NCBI RefSeq assembly: GCF_018139145.2 | Contig: NC_059473.1 | Coordinates: forward strand, 68,740,707 to 68,804,706 | Direction of reading: 5' to 3' | DNA: 64,000 nt | From: Gymnogyps californianus | Lineage: Eukaryota; Chordata; Aves; Accipitriformes; Cathartidae | In this document: positions 50,575-62,500 of the stretch, in pieces | How positions within the stretch are numbered: position 1 is the first letter of the stretch | How the letters are laid out: each line of letters starts with the position of its first letter | Position numbers and translations under genes: made by a program | The notes under the pieces: model-generated | Told to the model about the DNA's origin: nothing | Seen by the model: only the letters and a program-made list of their open reading frames with translations | Databases searched by the model: none

Positions 50575-53500
50575 CACAATCAAATTGCACGACCAATTTC
50601 ATGTTCAGTAACTGACTGAATTCATCTCCAGTTAAGAGTTTAGAGTGTTAATAGTGAAATCTGCAATTCATTATTGGGGGCAAACATTGGGGAAAACAAA
50701 GGACTGCATAATGACACTACATGATTTCTAAAACTTCTTAGCCACTTGCGAGTACTACACTAAGCTGAATTAAAAGGCATTTGTGAGTGCCTGTTACAAA
50801 CCAGTTTAGTAAAGCAGACAGGAACTGTCTGGAAACATAAATACTTGTATATTCATAAAAATTCACTCTTTCATTTGGGAAAAAGAAAAATGGCCAAAGC
50901 TCCAACTATTGAATTTTCTGATCATATCTGGTCCGTCAGAAGTATCCAATTCAAAGGTTGTTCAGGACATTGAGACAGGAAAAAACATGTCTCAGGTAAG
51001 GGACACTGGGGTGGGGAAATCTTAGATAGTTAGACACCAAACAACAAGACCCTAAACCAAGCAGGCACTAGCTAAGGAGTCAGTATGTATTTTGTTATTT
51101 GGACAAGTTTTGCAACATCAGAAACAGTACATGGGTTCTGGTATCTTTAAATTACCTAAAAGACATCTGGAGTCGTGAGTGTAAGCACCTGCACAGTTTT
51201 ATCTAAGCAGTAAGCCTGCCAACTAGACTCAGGTGCTCAGAGCTAAGCATTTCCAGACATGAACCTCTCAAAGTTTGTACTGAAGAACAGGTGATGCACA
51301 AAACAAGAATAACAAATGATGAAAGTCTATTCGCAGAAAGGTGGATATATTTTTTAAATTAGAACATATTATCCTACAGCACTGGCAGTAATAAAAGTCC
51401 TGCAGAAAACCTCCATGAACACCCCGAGACATACATGTCAAAAACTTCCATAATTTACCCTCTTGGTTCGCTACTGGTGAAGTTAGCAGCTCTGGCTCTG
51501 AACTCCATGTACAGTGTTTTAAAAAAATTCAGGTGTTGCTTGAGAATCTCAGTCATCACTAGCATTATGAATGCAGTACTAAAACCCTGCTGTGTTATTA
51601 GTGCAAGCACCATGCAGACACAGCAATCTCACTGTATCTCCTGTCATTTCAAATAGCTCTTCCAACTGACAAGGAATGTACTAAAAACACTTGCTCACCA
51701 TTTGCATGTGTTTTCATTAAGAATTTGCTTCACGTTTGTTTAGCATCTGTCCTGGTTTCGGCTGGGATAGAGTTAATTTTCTTCCTAGTAGCTGGTATAG
51801 TGTTGTGTTTTGGATTTAGTATGAGATAACACACTGATGTTTTTAGTTGTTGCTAAGTAGTGTTTATACTAAGTCAAGGGTTTTTCAGCTTCTCATGCCC
51901 AGCCAGCAAGAAGGCGGCTGGAGGGGCACAAGAAGCTGGGAGGGGACACAGCAAGGACAGATGACCCAAACTGGCCAAAGGAATACTCCATACCATATGA
52001 CGTCATGCCCAATACATAAACTGAGGGGAGTTGGCCGGAAGGGGCGGATCACTGCTCGGGAACTGACTGGGCATCAGTCGGCGAGTGGTGAGCAACTGCA
52101 TTGTGCATCACTTGCTTTGTATATTGTAATTCTTTAATATTATTATTGTCATTTTATTATTATTATCATTATTATTATTTTCTTCCTTTTCTGTCCTATT
52201 AAACTGTCTTTATCTCAACCCATGAGTTTTTTGGTTGGTTTCCCCCCCCCCCCCAATTCTCTCCCCCATCCCACTGGGTGCAGGGAGTGAGCGAGCGGCT
52301 GCGTGGTGCTTAGCTGCCAGCTGGGGTTAAGCCACAACAGCATCTCTTTTAACAGTATTAGGTGAGAGAAGCAGCAAGAATGAAAGGAGACCAATGCAAT
52401 ATTCCCTGGTCCCAATGCCTCAGGAGAGGCACTTAGCGTGTCCCAAAACAAAAAAAAGGCAATGTGCTTCACTGTACTTATGTCACAGCTACAATATTAT
52501 TTCAAAAGCTAAAAAAGTACCACTCTAAAAATGAAGTAACAGAATTAAATAGAGTTTAATGTACTGCAAGACCCACAAAGGCATTTAGTATTTACCTGGG
52601 CATCAAATTACACTTTGGAATCAATGAGAACATAGGCATCTAGGCATCTCTGTGGACGGGATTCACAGAGTTCAGTTTTCCAAGACAAGCATATGCAACT
52701 TTCACAAGTAACCATAAGTTCAAAGATCTCTTTCACACTATTAAGCGGCTTGCTCAGGATGAAAAGTTTATCAAAAAAACTGAGGAGAAAAAGGAACAGA
52801 CCAAAACCAGAATGGTCCCTTAAATCACTACCCAATTTATTTTAAAGAAATGTGTGGCAATTTTACAAAAGCTTTAACTCTCATCATAAAAAACTCAAGT
52901 GTGATAGAAATAAGGATCAAATGCTGAATAGCACAAACGTTTCATGAATGCAATAGCTACTATTGTACAGAATATAATGAAGAATTCAAGCTTACCTTGA
53001 ATTCTTTCACCTTTTCCATGGTTATCAGGCGCCTTGATGTGTGGCTGGAAAGCATCTGCTCACAGTTGCTAATAAGTTTCAGGCACGGGTGGCGGGGAAT
53101 GATCTCTTCTGTATATCTGGAAGAAATAAACATTCATAGAGCTGTAAGCTCATGAATTGGAAGACTTGCATCTGAAACAAAATTCAAACAGATTCTTCAC
53201 AAAATTACTTACACTAGAAAGCTGCTGTGCATTTTAGTCTGATTAAAGAAATTCAGGTATTGCTGCTCCAGAGTTTTTACATCATATAGTCCAATCATCT
53301 TGTGACACAAAATATGCAGAATAAATTAAAACCTCACAGTAAAGAGACCCCCATGCACATTTTCTACATGTATTTACATGATGTTAATGTATGCACACAG
53401 GCCTGCCTGTATAATTTCAAGTAGAAAATATCTCAGCCAATCAGTAGTAATAACTTATCCAATCAGAGCTGTGATTTTTAAAATGCATTCCACAGTCAAC

Positions 53501-56500
53501 ATATATAAAGTTGCAGGAACAAGAGACTTAACTCTGGCTCCCTAAAAGGAGACCATTACACTTCAATTCCAAATTGTATTAAACCAGCTCTTACTAGACA
53601 GTGACATTCCTGGACTTCAGAATTTGGTGTTACAAATTTATCACATTGTAATTCCTTTTTCTAAAGGGAAGAAAAAAAAAAATCCATTATCTTTTAACAT
53701 CAGATGGCAGCAACACTGGCTTGCAATTAAATCCTGTCTATAGAAGCAAGCAGTTACAGTGTTTTACATGCCCCCATCTCATAAGCATACTATTTTCTAT
53801 AGAAACAGCTTTCTCTAGATTGCTTTCAATCCTTCTATTTCTCCAAATGCTGAAAGAGGAATTTAAGGATTTAAGAGCTTTGCATGGGACTATAGGAGCA
53901 AGAAGTATTGACCTAGCTAATAAGATAAATATGAGATCAGACATCCTTCCTATATCCTGAAATATGGATCAGCCATTTAGTCTTAGTTTTTGTAATAAGC
54001 TTTCCTGTAAAAGTTACAACAACATAATACAGAAAATGGTATACGGTATTGTCAGTGACTGATTTCATATAAAACGCTTGCTCTCATGATTCCCCAATGC
54101 TTGGGGGTGAAGAGAAGTCAGACATTAAAAAGCAGAACTAAACAACTTTCACACCTATCACTTGAATTTAAAAGATACACAGAGGACGAGTTTCTTATTT
54201 TTCCTGTAAAGAAGTGGATTTTCTGAATGCACTTTACAAAGTAAACCTATTGTTCTAGGAGAAAGAGAAGTCAAATGTAACGCAACTCAAAATAGGACCC
54301 ATCTAGGTGCTGATGGAAATCTTGACATTTCTTAAAGATAATAGTGAGCTGTTAAACAAGACAATACCAAATATAGACTTGTAAAAAGGAAAAAAACCCA
54401 AACAGTACTGCCTCTTTGCATTGTTCCAAAACTTCCAGATCGCAAAAAAACCTTTCAGTCACTTCTCATGTGTGGAATCAAGTCACTACTTCTGCTAGGT
54501 GAAGTCAGAACATGCTTTTGACAAAGGAGAATCAAATTAATTCTCAACTGTTTTTTCTATTACACAAGACTTTTGATGCATCTAGTACCACCAACTGCCT
54601 CTTACAAAGGTAGGCACTCTGCCACAACATCTTGAAAGTTTCTCTTCATAACCATATAAAAGCCTGACTGCAAAGGAATTAAAAGAATTCAGACTCAACA
54701 ATGATTTCAATGTCAGATTGAAAGAGTAAACTTTGGAGCGAGATGCTATCTTGCAGAGGGAGAGATCATTATCACTTTGTTAAAAAGCCTTGTCTGTTAG
54801 CATTAATGCATATAATTCCACATTCTTTCAGGTAAAACTCAGAACATTATCAAGTAAGAAATATAGTAGCAGTGGTTTTAACAGACATCCACGTTAATCC
54901 AGTTCTGTTTTTAATTTAAGGTAATACACAAGGATCTCAAGTAACACATGAACCTGATGGCAGGTGTTGCCAAGGGATATTTGTTAACACAACATATTAG
55001 CAGACGGTATCTTATCTTGCCCCCACATACTTGCTTTAATGTTTATTCCTGTGTTCATCATTACAGCTGAAAATAAACTGACTGTACTAATATTCCATGC
55101 TAATATAGTGACTTCAGTATTTCAATTCATAGTAGTATGTACCAATTCACTTTTTAAGAGGCAACCCAACTAGAGCTTGAGAGAGCTGACCTCCCCAAAA
55201 CAGCAACTAAAGTAGAACCAGAATGTGCAGTTCATAGTTATCTGAAGTTAAACACTTTATATGCTGTACTGAGGAAGCATGCTCTTACCAATGTTCAATG
55301 AGCAGACAAAAAGCTCTGGTATCTTGACAAACAGAATAAACTCAGTAATTCCAAACAGAGTTTATTGACATGGAAATCTAAGAATTCACAACCACACACA
55401 GTCTGTCAGGGTTAAGCATGTATAGACAGACATTTTGAACATTAGCTATAATACTGTTAATGGCATTCATTGTTTTTTTTGTGAATAGCCTTACAAGAAA
55501 AAAAGTCTAAGATACAAATTCTATCAATAAAAAAAAAGCAAGCTACTAAGCACACTCTTCTGTTACGAAAGCACATAACAGAAATGGCTCCTTTTGATTT
55601 CCAAATTTTCAAAACAGCATGTGATTATATGCTGATGATTATATATTATACATGATTATATGTAGGACTGTCACAAGCCACTTCCATGGTGAAATCAGGG
55701 ACAACAACCACTTTATATATCAGTATAGTTCGACTGTACATATAAACATATGACATTGTAGAAGCTGCACATCCAAAGCTTCAGAGCACATCTACATCTG
55801 GCCAGCTGCACATCTGAAGCTTCAGAGCACATCTGCGTCTGGAAGATACTTAGAAACAGCTACTGTAGATCAACTCCCCACTTTACTGTGAAACAGTTTT
55901 GGGGAAAAAACAAAACAAAACAAAACCAAACCAACCAACCCCCCCCCTTAAAACCTTATCTAAGAGGTGCTGAAGTAAGGTATGCAAACAGATGTCTTTC
56001 CTTTTACACCCAGTTCTAATCCCAGGCTGCACTACTAAGCAGACAGCATCCTGCAGTCTCTGCTGGCCTCTCTCGTCCTTAACAGGGCTGCTCCCCTATG
56101 CTTCCTGCCTCTCACTGCCATCTCTTGGTCACTTGACTTTTGATTTCTCAGAAGAAAGCTAAATTAGTAGTGCCAAACCCCAAAGAGCCAAGAATGTTCT
56201 CTTACAGGACCTTGTCATGCACCTCTATCAACTACTCTAGTAGAAACACATATTAATGAGAGCCTTGCTAGTACTATCTTAGAAATCTGTCTGCACCTTG
56301 AAAGTCTAATTTTCTAAGCTTAAACCTCAAACCATTGGACATGCATTTGCAAGGACATGTGAAGGCTTTTTCTGTTTGGTAATAGTCAGGAATTATCTCC
56401 ATCCAAAAACCTTATTTCAAAATGTGCTTCCCCTCATGGGAAGTTTTAAAATATGAAGTTTGAGCATTACTCTTAAGTGCTAGTACTATGGAAGTTCCAG

Positions 56501-59500
56501 CTGTACTATGCCCCAAAAGAAAGCACAGTGAGAATGTAGCATCCGTTCTGACATACTACATACCAGAAATCAAGAATACATACTCAGGCCTGTATATCGG
56601 CAGCCAGTAAACTAATCTTCCTCCCATCACCAGATATTCTGCCGCAAACTTCAATAGGTCAAAAAAGATGTCACTTAGATGATAACTGGATGAAACGAAG
56701 ATGTGATTTTCTGTGCTAAACAAAAAATTTACAAGTGTAAACATAAAAGCCAGGTAAAACCTGCATTTTTAATTAAAAAAAAAAAAACCCTAAACAAAAA
56801 AAACCCAAACCACAAAATAGCACTACCTGAGATTTGCAAAACTACCTAGGACAATCCAGGAGTACAACTTCTACTATGAGGAATATGACTTCCCAAATTC
56901 CCCTACTGGCTCTTTAGACTATCGTCTTTAGTACTTGTGGAAGTCAAAGAATCACAAGCATGTTGGGAATAGTTATTTCACACAGTATCTTTCTTAAGGG
57001 CAATTTAGAGTAAAAGGCAGAAGACAAGGAAGGCCAGGCAGTGGAGAAGCCATGTGTTATCTCTGAAGAGAAAGGAGCAGTGGAAATCCAAGAGAGAAGG
57101 TAAAATAGAGGTATTCCATTTTAGACTGATTTTGCAGCTTGCAGGGACTAAAGAGAACTTTCTGAGAATAGGAAACACAAGGTAATGGTGGGTCACAGAG
57201 ACAAGAAACAGGATTTCAGGAAGTGACATACTAATTTTGCAAACAGAATAAAAAGGGCTTTTATTTAATTACTATCATTTTTTTAACTGCTGACAGCCAA
57301 CCAAGAAATAATAAAGATTCTAAAACTGACTGCATTTCCATTAAGACCTTTATATTCTACAACAGACAAGAGAGCTTACCTACCTTCTTTCAGCTGACTT
57401 AACTATTTCCTTTTGTGAACCCATTCTGCGAGTAGCTTCTCTGATACCATATGGTGCTATACAAAGCAAATGCATAATGCAGAAATGAGAACCTCACCTT
57501 TTGTCCAAGAAACATACAATTATATTATACATACACAACAGTGCACAAACTGTGGCTTATACAAAGTTAAAAAAAAGAAAAGCTTTTACAAAGTAGAAGT
57601 CGGTAAGGGTAATTTCTTCAAGATCTATTAAAAGTTTCCTGCTCCAAAAGGTTACTTTAAAACTGTTTCAAAGAAAGCCCTTCACCTGCAAGAGGCTTCT
57701 AGCAGCCAGACGTTTGCTACACTACAAAGGACAATGCTTTTCTGTTTTGTTCATTAAAAGATATTCCTTACACTTCCAACATGTGACAAATAATCCCATC
57801 CTCTTTTGTTTGACAGACACAAACTTCTCCCCTATAGCACTTAGCTAACCTTTTTCAAAATGAGATTGTATATATTGGAACTTCTTGCCAACACATTACA
57901 CAAACGGTAATTCTCACACAGACAGATAAGAGCCAGAGATGGCCTTTTCTCATACATTTTTGCACATTTCTAATAGCATAACATACTTATTTCATGTTCA
58001 ACAGATTTGTTTTTGTGAGACTTGTTTTGGCATCATGGAAGCACCAACATAACCATTTTGTAAACGCAGAAGTTGTGACACAATTTGCAAACTCAGTTCT
58101 AAGTCATATTAATATTCTACATTGTCTTACTGCCAAACAGGCCAAATAAAAATCAGCAGGCAACCCACAAAGAAAAGTCACACTCCCTATTCCTAATTAA
58201 TATGAATGTGTCATCGTAAGAGCCAGCACTAGAGATCAGAAATTGCTGTATCAAGGTCTTTTATTTATTCCCTTAGCCTCTACTCCCTCTCATGCAAGAC
58301 AAATGGTGTTAAGTACACAGGCTTCTAAAAGAGCAGAGGAACCTTTCAAACCACTAGTGCTTCTAGTAAAGTGTACCAGAAATGCATTAAAATTTCTCTT
58401 TGGAAGCATTCCAGTAAGCACTTAACATAAGTCTCCAGAAGTCATCAGAGATGCATGGCAGACTCCAGTGTGTTGCAGATCAAGTCCTAACAGCAACATG
58501 GACCATTCTGATAAGAAGTCTCTGTGCATCAATAAAGTTATGCCTTTACTGAATGAGATTCCTTCAAAGGATGATTTTCAGCCATATTGATTTCTGCTGG
58601 TGAACATAATACTCTCTCCATGGAAGGAAGTATTATCACCAGCTTTGTTACACATTTATAACTATCCTTAAAATAAATGTAGAGATGTCAAATGCAGATC
58701 CAATTTCCACAGTGCTGCTCTCAACAGTCATCTTTTGTAATATGGAAACTGCAGATCTGAGCACTCATCAAGACATTAAATCAATGTACATAAGCATAGA
58801 CATAAGCAATAATCTTTTAGTCATTGTTATTAGGCAACAAAAAGCATCAACAAACTTACGATCTGTAATGATTGCATCAAACAGCATCCCTTTTCGCCAT
58901 ATTGGTCTTGAAGAATCAGAAACTAGTGCATCAAGGTAATATTTCTCTAAACCATACTGTCGGAGATTAGCTCTGATATTTTCATCTGGCCCCCTCCATT
59001 TCTGGTTCTTTCTGCTTGCCTTGCCTGGGGTGGGGGGCAGGGCATGAAACAGAAAAAAAAAGCATACTCATCAACAAACTATTTTATAGGAAAAGCTTTC
59101 ATATACTCTATCATTTAATTTAAAGGAAAAGAAGTAAATGTCACATACAAAACCAGAGTTTATCTCCTGCCTTATTCTATTCACTGTCACAAGTACTGGC
59201 GATAAACTTCACAAGTAGCAAGGAATAATGAAAATACATGAAAAAAGTTCTGCTGCACCATCTGCATAGGGTGTCACAGAACACATTTATAAAAATGTTG
59301 GTTTGTAAGATGTTCTCAGTATCCATCAGTCATAATCCTGTCCAATAAGTCAGATATAATTTGCACTGCAGTTTTTCAGATAAGTACGAATGGGATTAGA
59401 CTTCCTGGGTTAGGTTACGAGAAGATTCCTACATCACAGGCTAAGAAAGCACACAGCTGTTGTAATTATTATTTGGAACTTTGTTTTGGTTTTCATCATT

Positions 59501-62500
59501 CCTTTTATTAAATATTTCCTGCTTAAAAAATAAGAGAATAGCTTAGCTAGGATACTTGTAAATTGGTCATTAAAAATAAGCATGACCAAATAAATCCTGT
59601 GAAGATTCATGTTGCTTTAAAATCCACTAAGTATCATCTGCTACCATCAGTATTCTTAAATTCCAGAGAGTAAGATTTCAGTGGCTTAGAAATATGCAAC
59701 ATACCTAATCCATGGATTGTGTTGTAATCTATATCAGTACCACACACATATGCTCCAAAGTGTGCCGAGGAGATTAGAAGGCCACCTATAAAGGCAAGAA
59801 AAGGGGAAAAGTATAAACTGCTGTCATAAATGTTATCTGTGTTAGGATTTTTTGCTCAGGAACTTCAGCAGTTTACACCAGTAGCACACTAGACCCAAAG
59901 CTAGACCCAAGAAAAAAAAAAAAAGGAAAGGAAAAAAAAAAAGAATTAAAACCACCAACCAGTTAGAATCACTACGCAACTATAATCGGAGATAATAACA
60001 CTAAATCCCTTGTCTGCTATACCTGATCTTCCTTATCTTGGTATGCCCTATGTCACTCCTTATCTCTGGAGACTGTTCTTAGGAGTTTGTTTATGGTTTT
60101 CTGTATTTCAAGCCAATAAGATCCTTTAATCACTAGAATTAAAAGTTTTGGTTCATGTACTTTGCAAGGAGCAGAATTTCAAATTGAAAATTTGAAAAAT
60201 CACCACCAAACAAATGGCAATTCTACTGTGTCTGTTCTCAAAGTCAGTCTCCTTAACTGTATCTAAAATCAAACTTCTTGTATAATATGGCCATTCCCTG
60301 AGTAAGAAGCAATGGTCAAGAACCTTGTAAATGTAAATATCTCCAATGTAAACAGCAATATCAAAAAAATTTCTGTAATTGTTTTGCAGTGTGAAAGCTA
60401 TATCGATGCATTTTTTCTGAGTGTGCCACCTATTTTGTCAATACATTTATTAGCGTACTCATCCTGCAATACAACTAATTTTTTTAATCACTACTATTGT
60501 GATCTGCTTTCCTAATTAAAAAAAACAACTACCAAAAAAGCATGTGTGATTTCCCCTTGAAACTGGGCAATGGTTGAATAGCCCACAGAAAAGAGCAAAT
60601 GACATTATCTCTTTAACAGCTTCCAAATGAAAAAAACAGACGGACAGCAGAAGATTACTAAAGAGCTGTGTTGTCGAGTTGTTAATAAGGAGGTGTGTAG
60701 CTAACAGAATGGTTTAAAGCAGAACAGTGACTGAGAACACGGCTGTGAACCCCACACTACTGATGTCAACTGCTCATGGATACAAACAGTCCTGCTAAAA
60801 TAAAGGGGACGATCGCTGTAGAACGAAGAGTTGACCAGCACAGGGAACAACGTGCAAGCTGGCTGTGCGGATGACACCAGTTCTCCCATTCACCGGCAGC
60901 GTGGAGAAGAGCATCTCAGGTGGCTGCATGGCCCCACGCCACCTGCTCAGCACCAACAAATCCCTAACACGCACTGCGTGCACAGGCTAAAGATCCCATC
61001 TCAGGGCACTAGAAAATTCCTACATCATATGCCAATGAACTCTACCAAAACTGAAGGTGAGGGAGAAAGAAAAAAAAAAAAAATTCCTCTGCTTTTTCTT
61101 GTGAAATGGATCAGGGAAAAGCAAGGTTACTCACCCCAGAGGAGTCACCCATTTCCCTTCTCGGCTGCAATCCCTCAGAACAGATGGGCAGTACCTCCAG
61201 AGGGTCAAGACAAATTTAGCTAGCCCTGACCCCAAGTATGGCATACCACCCAGTCCTATAAAAAAAGTAAGAAGAAAGTACTTTGCCCATCTAAGAATGT
61301 TTTTAATCACAAGGAAAAAAAAAAGTTAGGAAAACATGAACTTACAGCTTTTAACAAATCTCAGCTGATACTAGTTCAATTGTGTTCACACAGAAGGTGC
61401 ATGAATACTTAAATACTCTAATATGGCCAGCCCTTTGACCTACTATATCAAACAGATGTATACAAAGGGTAAATCAGAGAATCATTGTCTCCCCTGGTGA
61501 CTATTAGCAGAACAATAATGGCACAGAACTTCATGCCTTTCTATTGTACACTATTATCCCCACCTTCAGCACAGATGAGGGTCTGGTCATACCACTATCC
61601 TCCAGGATGTCAAAGAAAAAATTCCTGTCATTTGCAATTACGCAGTATCACGAATTGGCAATGGGAAAGTAGGGACAAATATCTTCCAAAGGTACAAACA
61701 ACAAGCTTACTGAGATAACCTGAACAGATTGTCTAGGAGGAATTACAAAGTATTCAGGTAAAAGACTTGATTTATTCTTCCAGAAACCTCCAGGCTTCTT
61801 TCTGCCCAACACTGAGCAAAGAATATCTAAACAGTTTACGGAAGTTACGTTTTATAACTCAAAAACAATCCTGGCCATTCCAACTCTGCTTTACAAAAAA
61901 GGGGAATCAAGTCTCCTAAACCAGCCTGGTCAAAAGCACTTTTTATTCCAAGGACAAATTCCAACTGTCTACTCTTACACTAATGTGGAAGACTTGTGAC
62001 TTGGCTCATCCGGCAAAAACAGTTTCTCTCCAACAAGCAAGCACCATTTTGCAAGGCCGTTCTAATTTGGTACTATTTACCTTTTCAGCATAAAACACAG
62101 GAAGAAACCAAGCCAGGTATTGAAGCTGCACCAATAAAGAAATCTGAAATGCAGTTTCTTCAAAATACTCCTTTCCAAACCCATCAGCTCAAACTCACTG
62201 CATCACTCTCAACTCTAAGCTACCTCCCAAAATTCCAGTGGCAGGGCACTGCTACACTGACAATCTTGAAAATCCTCTAAGGACCTCAAGAGACAATTGA
62301 AATTCCTGGGGTTTACTCACCAAAAGTAGGTGCAAAAGCCACTGTTTAGTTGTTTAGTCATAAATACATTTTACTGAGAAACAGTGTGCCACCCGGTATC
62401 TCCAGTGTCCCTATGTACCTTTAATCTCAAGCCTATATATTACAGACGTCTAGTGCAATAAACCCACAAAAATTGCAATTCAAATCATTAGGCAATTTGG

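Larger units (their letters stand above)
51748..52339 (+). mobile_element. Solo LTR of an avian endogenous retrovirus (ERVL-like)
   Basis: The 592-bp element begins TGTCCTGGTTTC and ends CCACAACA, giving TG...CA termini, and is flanked by identical GCATC target duplications (51743-51747 and 52340-52344). A 5-bp duplication is typical of ERVL/class III elements. Internal landmarks in order are a palindromic TGACGTCA CRE at 51998-52005, a TATA-like AATACATAAA at 52011-52020, an ATT/ATC-repeat zone about 52137-52180, an ATTAAA poly(A) signal at 52198-52203, and a C run about 52243-52255. There is no internal coding region, so it is a recombined solo LTR. It lies antisense to TRMT11 in its last intron. 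I recognise the sequence as a common bird LTR family but give no subfamily name. Confidence 0.92.
44858..52995 (-). other. TRMT11 terminal intron F-G, 8.1 kb
   Basis: The longest intron in the window, isolating the last 43 codons. It carries the solo LTR, an (AT)n microsatellite and short A runs. Apart from these I see only unique AT-rich sequence and no nested gene. Confidence 0.85.
53117..56583 (-). other. TRMT11 intron E-F
   Basis: A 3.5-kb GT-AG intron. It contains the candidate alternative exon, a 41-bp tandem duplication, triplicated TGATTATAT at 55621-55665, and a (CAAAA)n-rich patch ending in a C run at about 55900-55950. Confidence 0.85.

Noticed and set aside
51847..52137. 96-codon plus-strand ORF
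   Set aside because: It lies wholly within the solo LTR (U3/R), which is non-coding.
56556..56744. 62-codon minus ORF starting at an upstream ATG
   Set aside because: It is TRMT11 exon E read through both splice sites; the N-terminal MFTLVNFLF and C-terminal VFLISGM parts are intronic.
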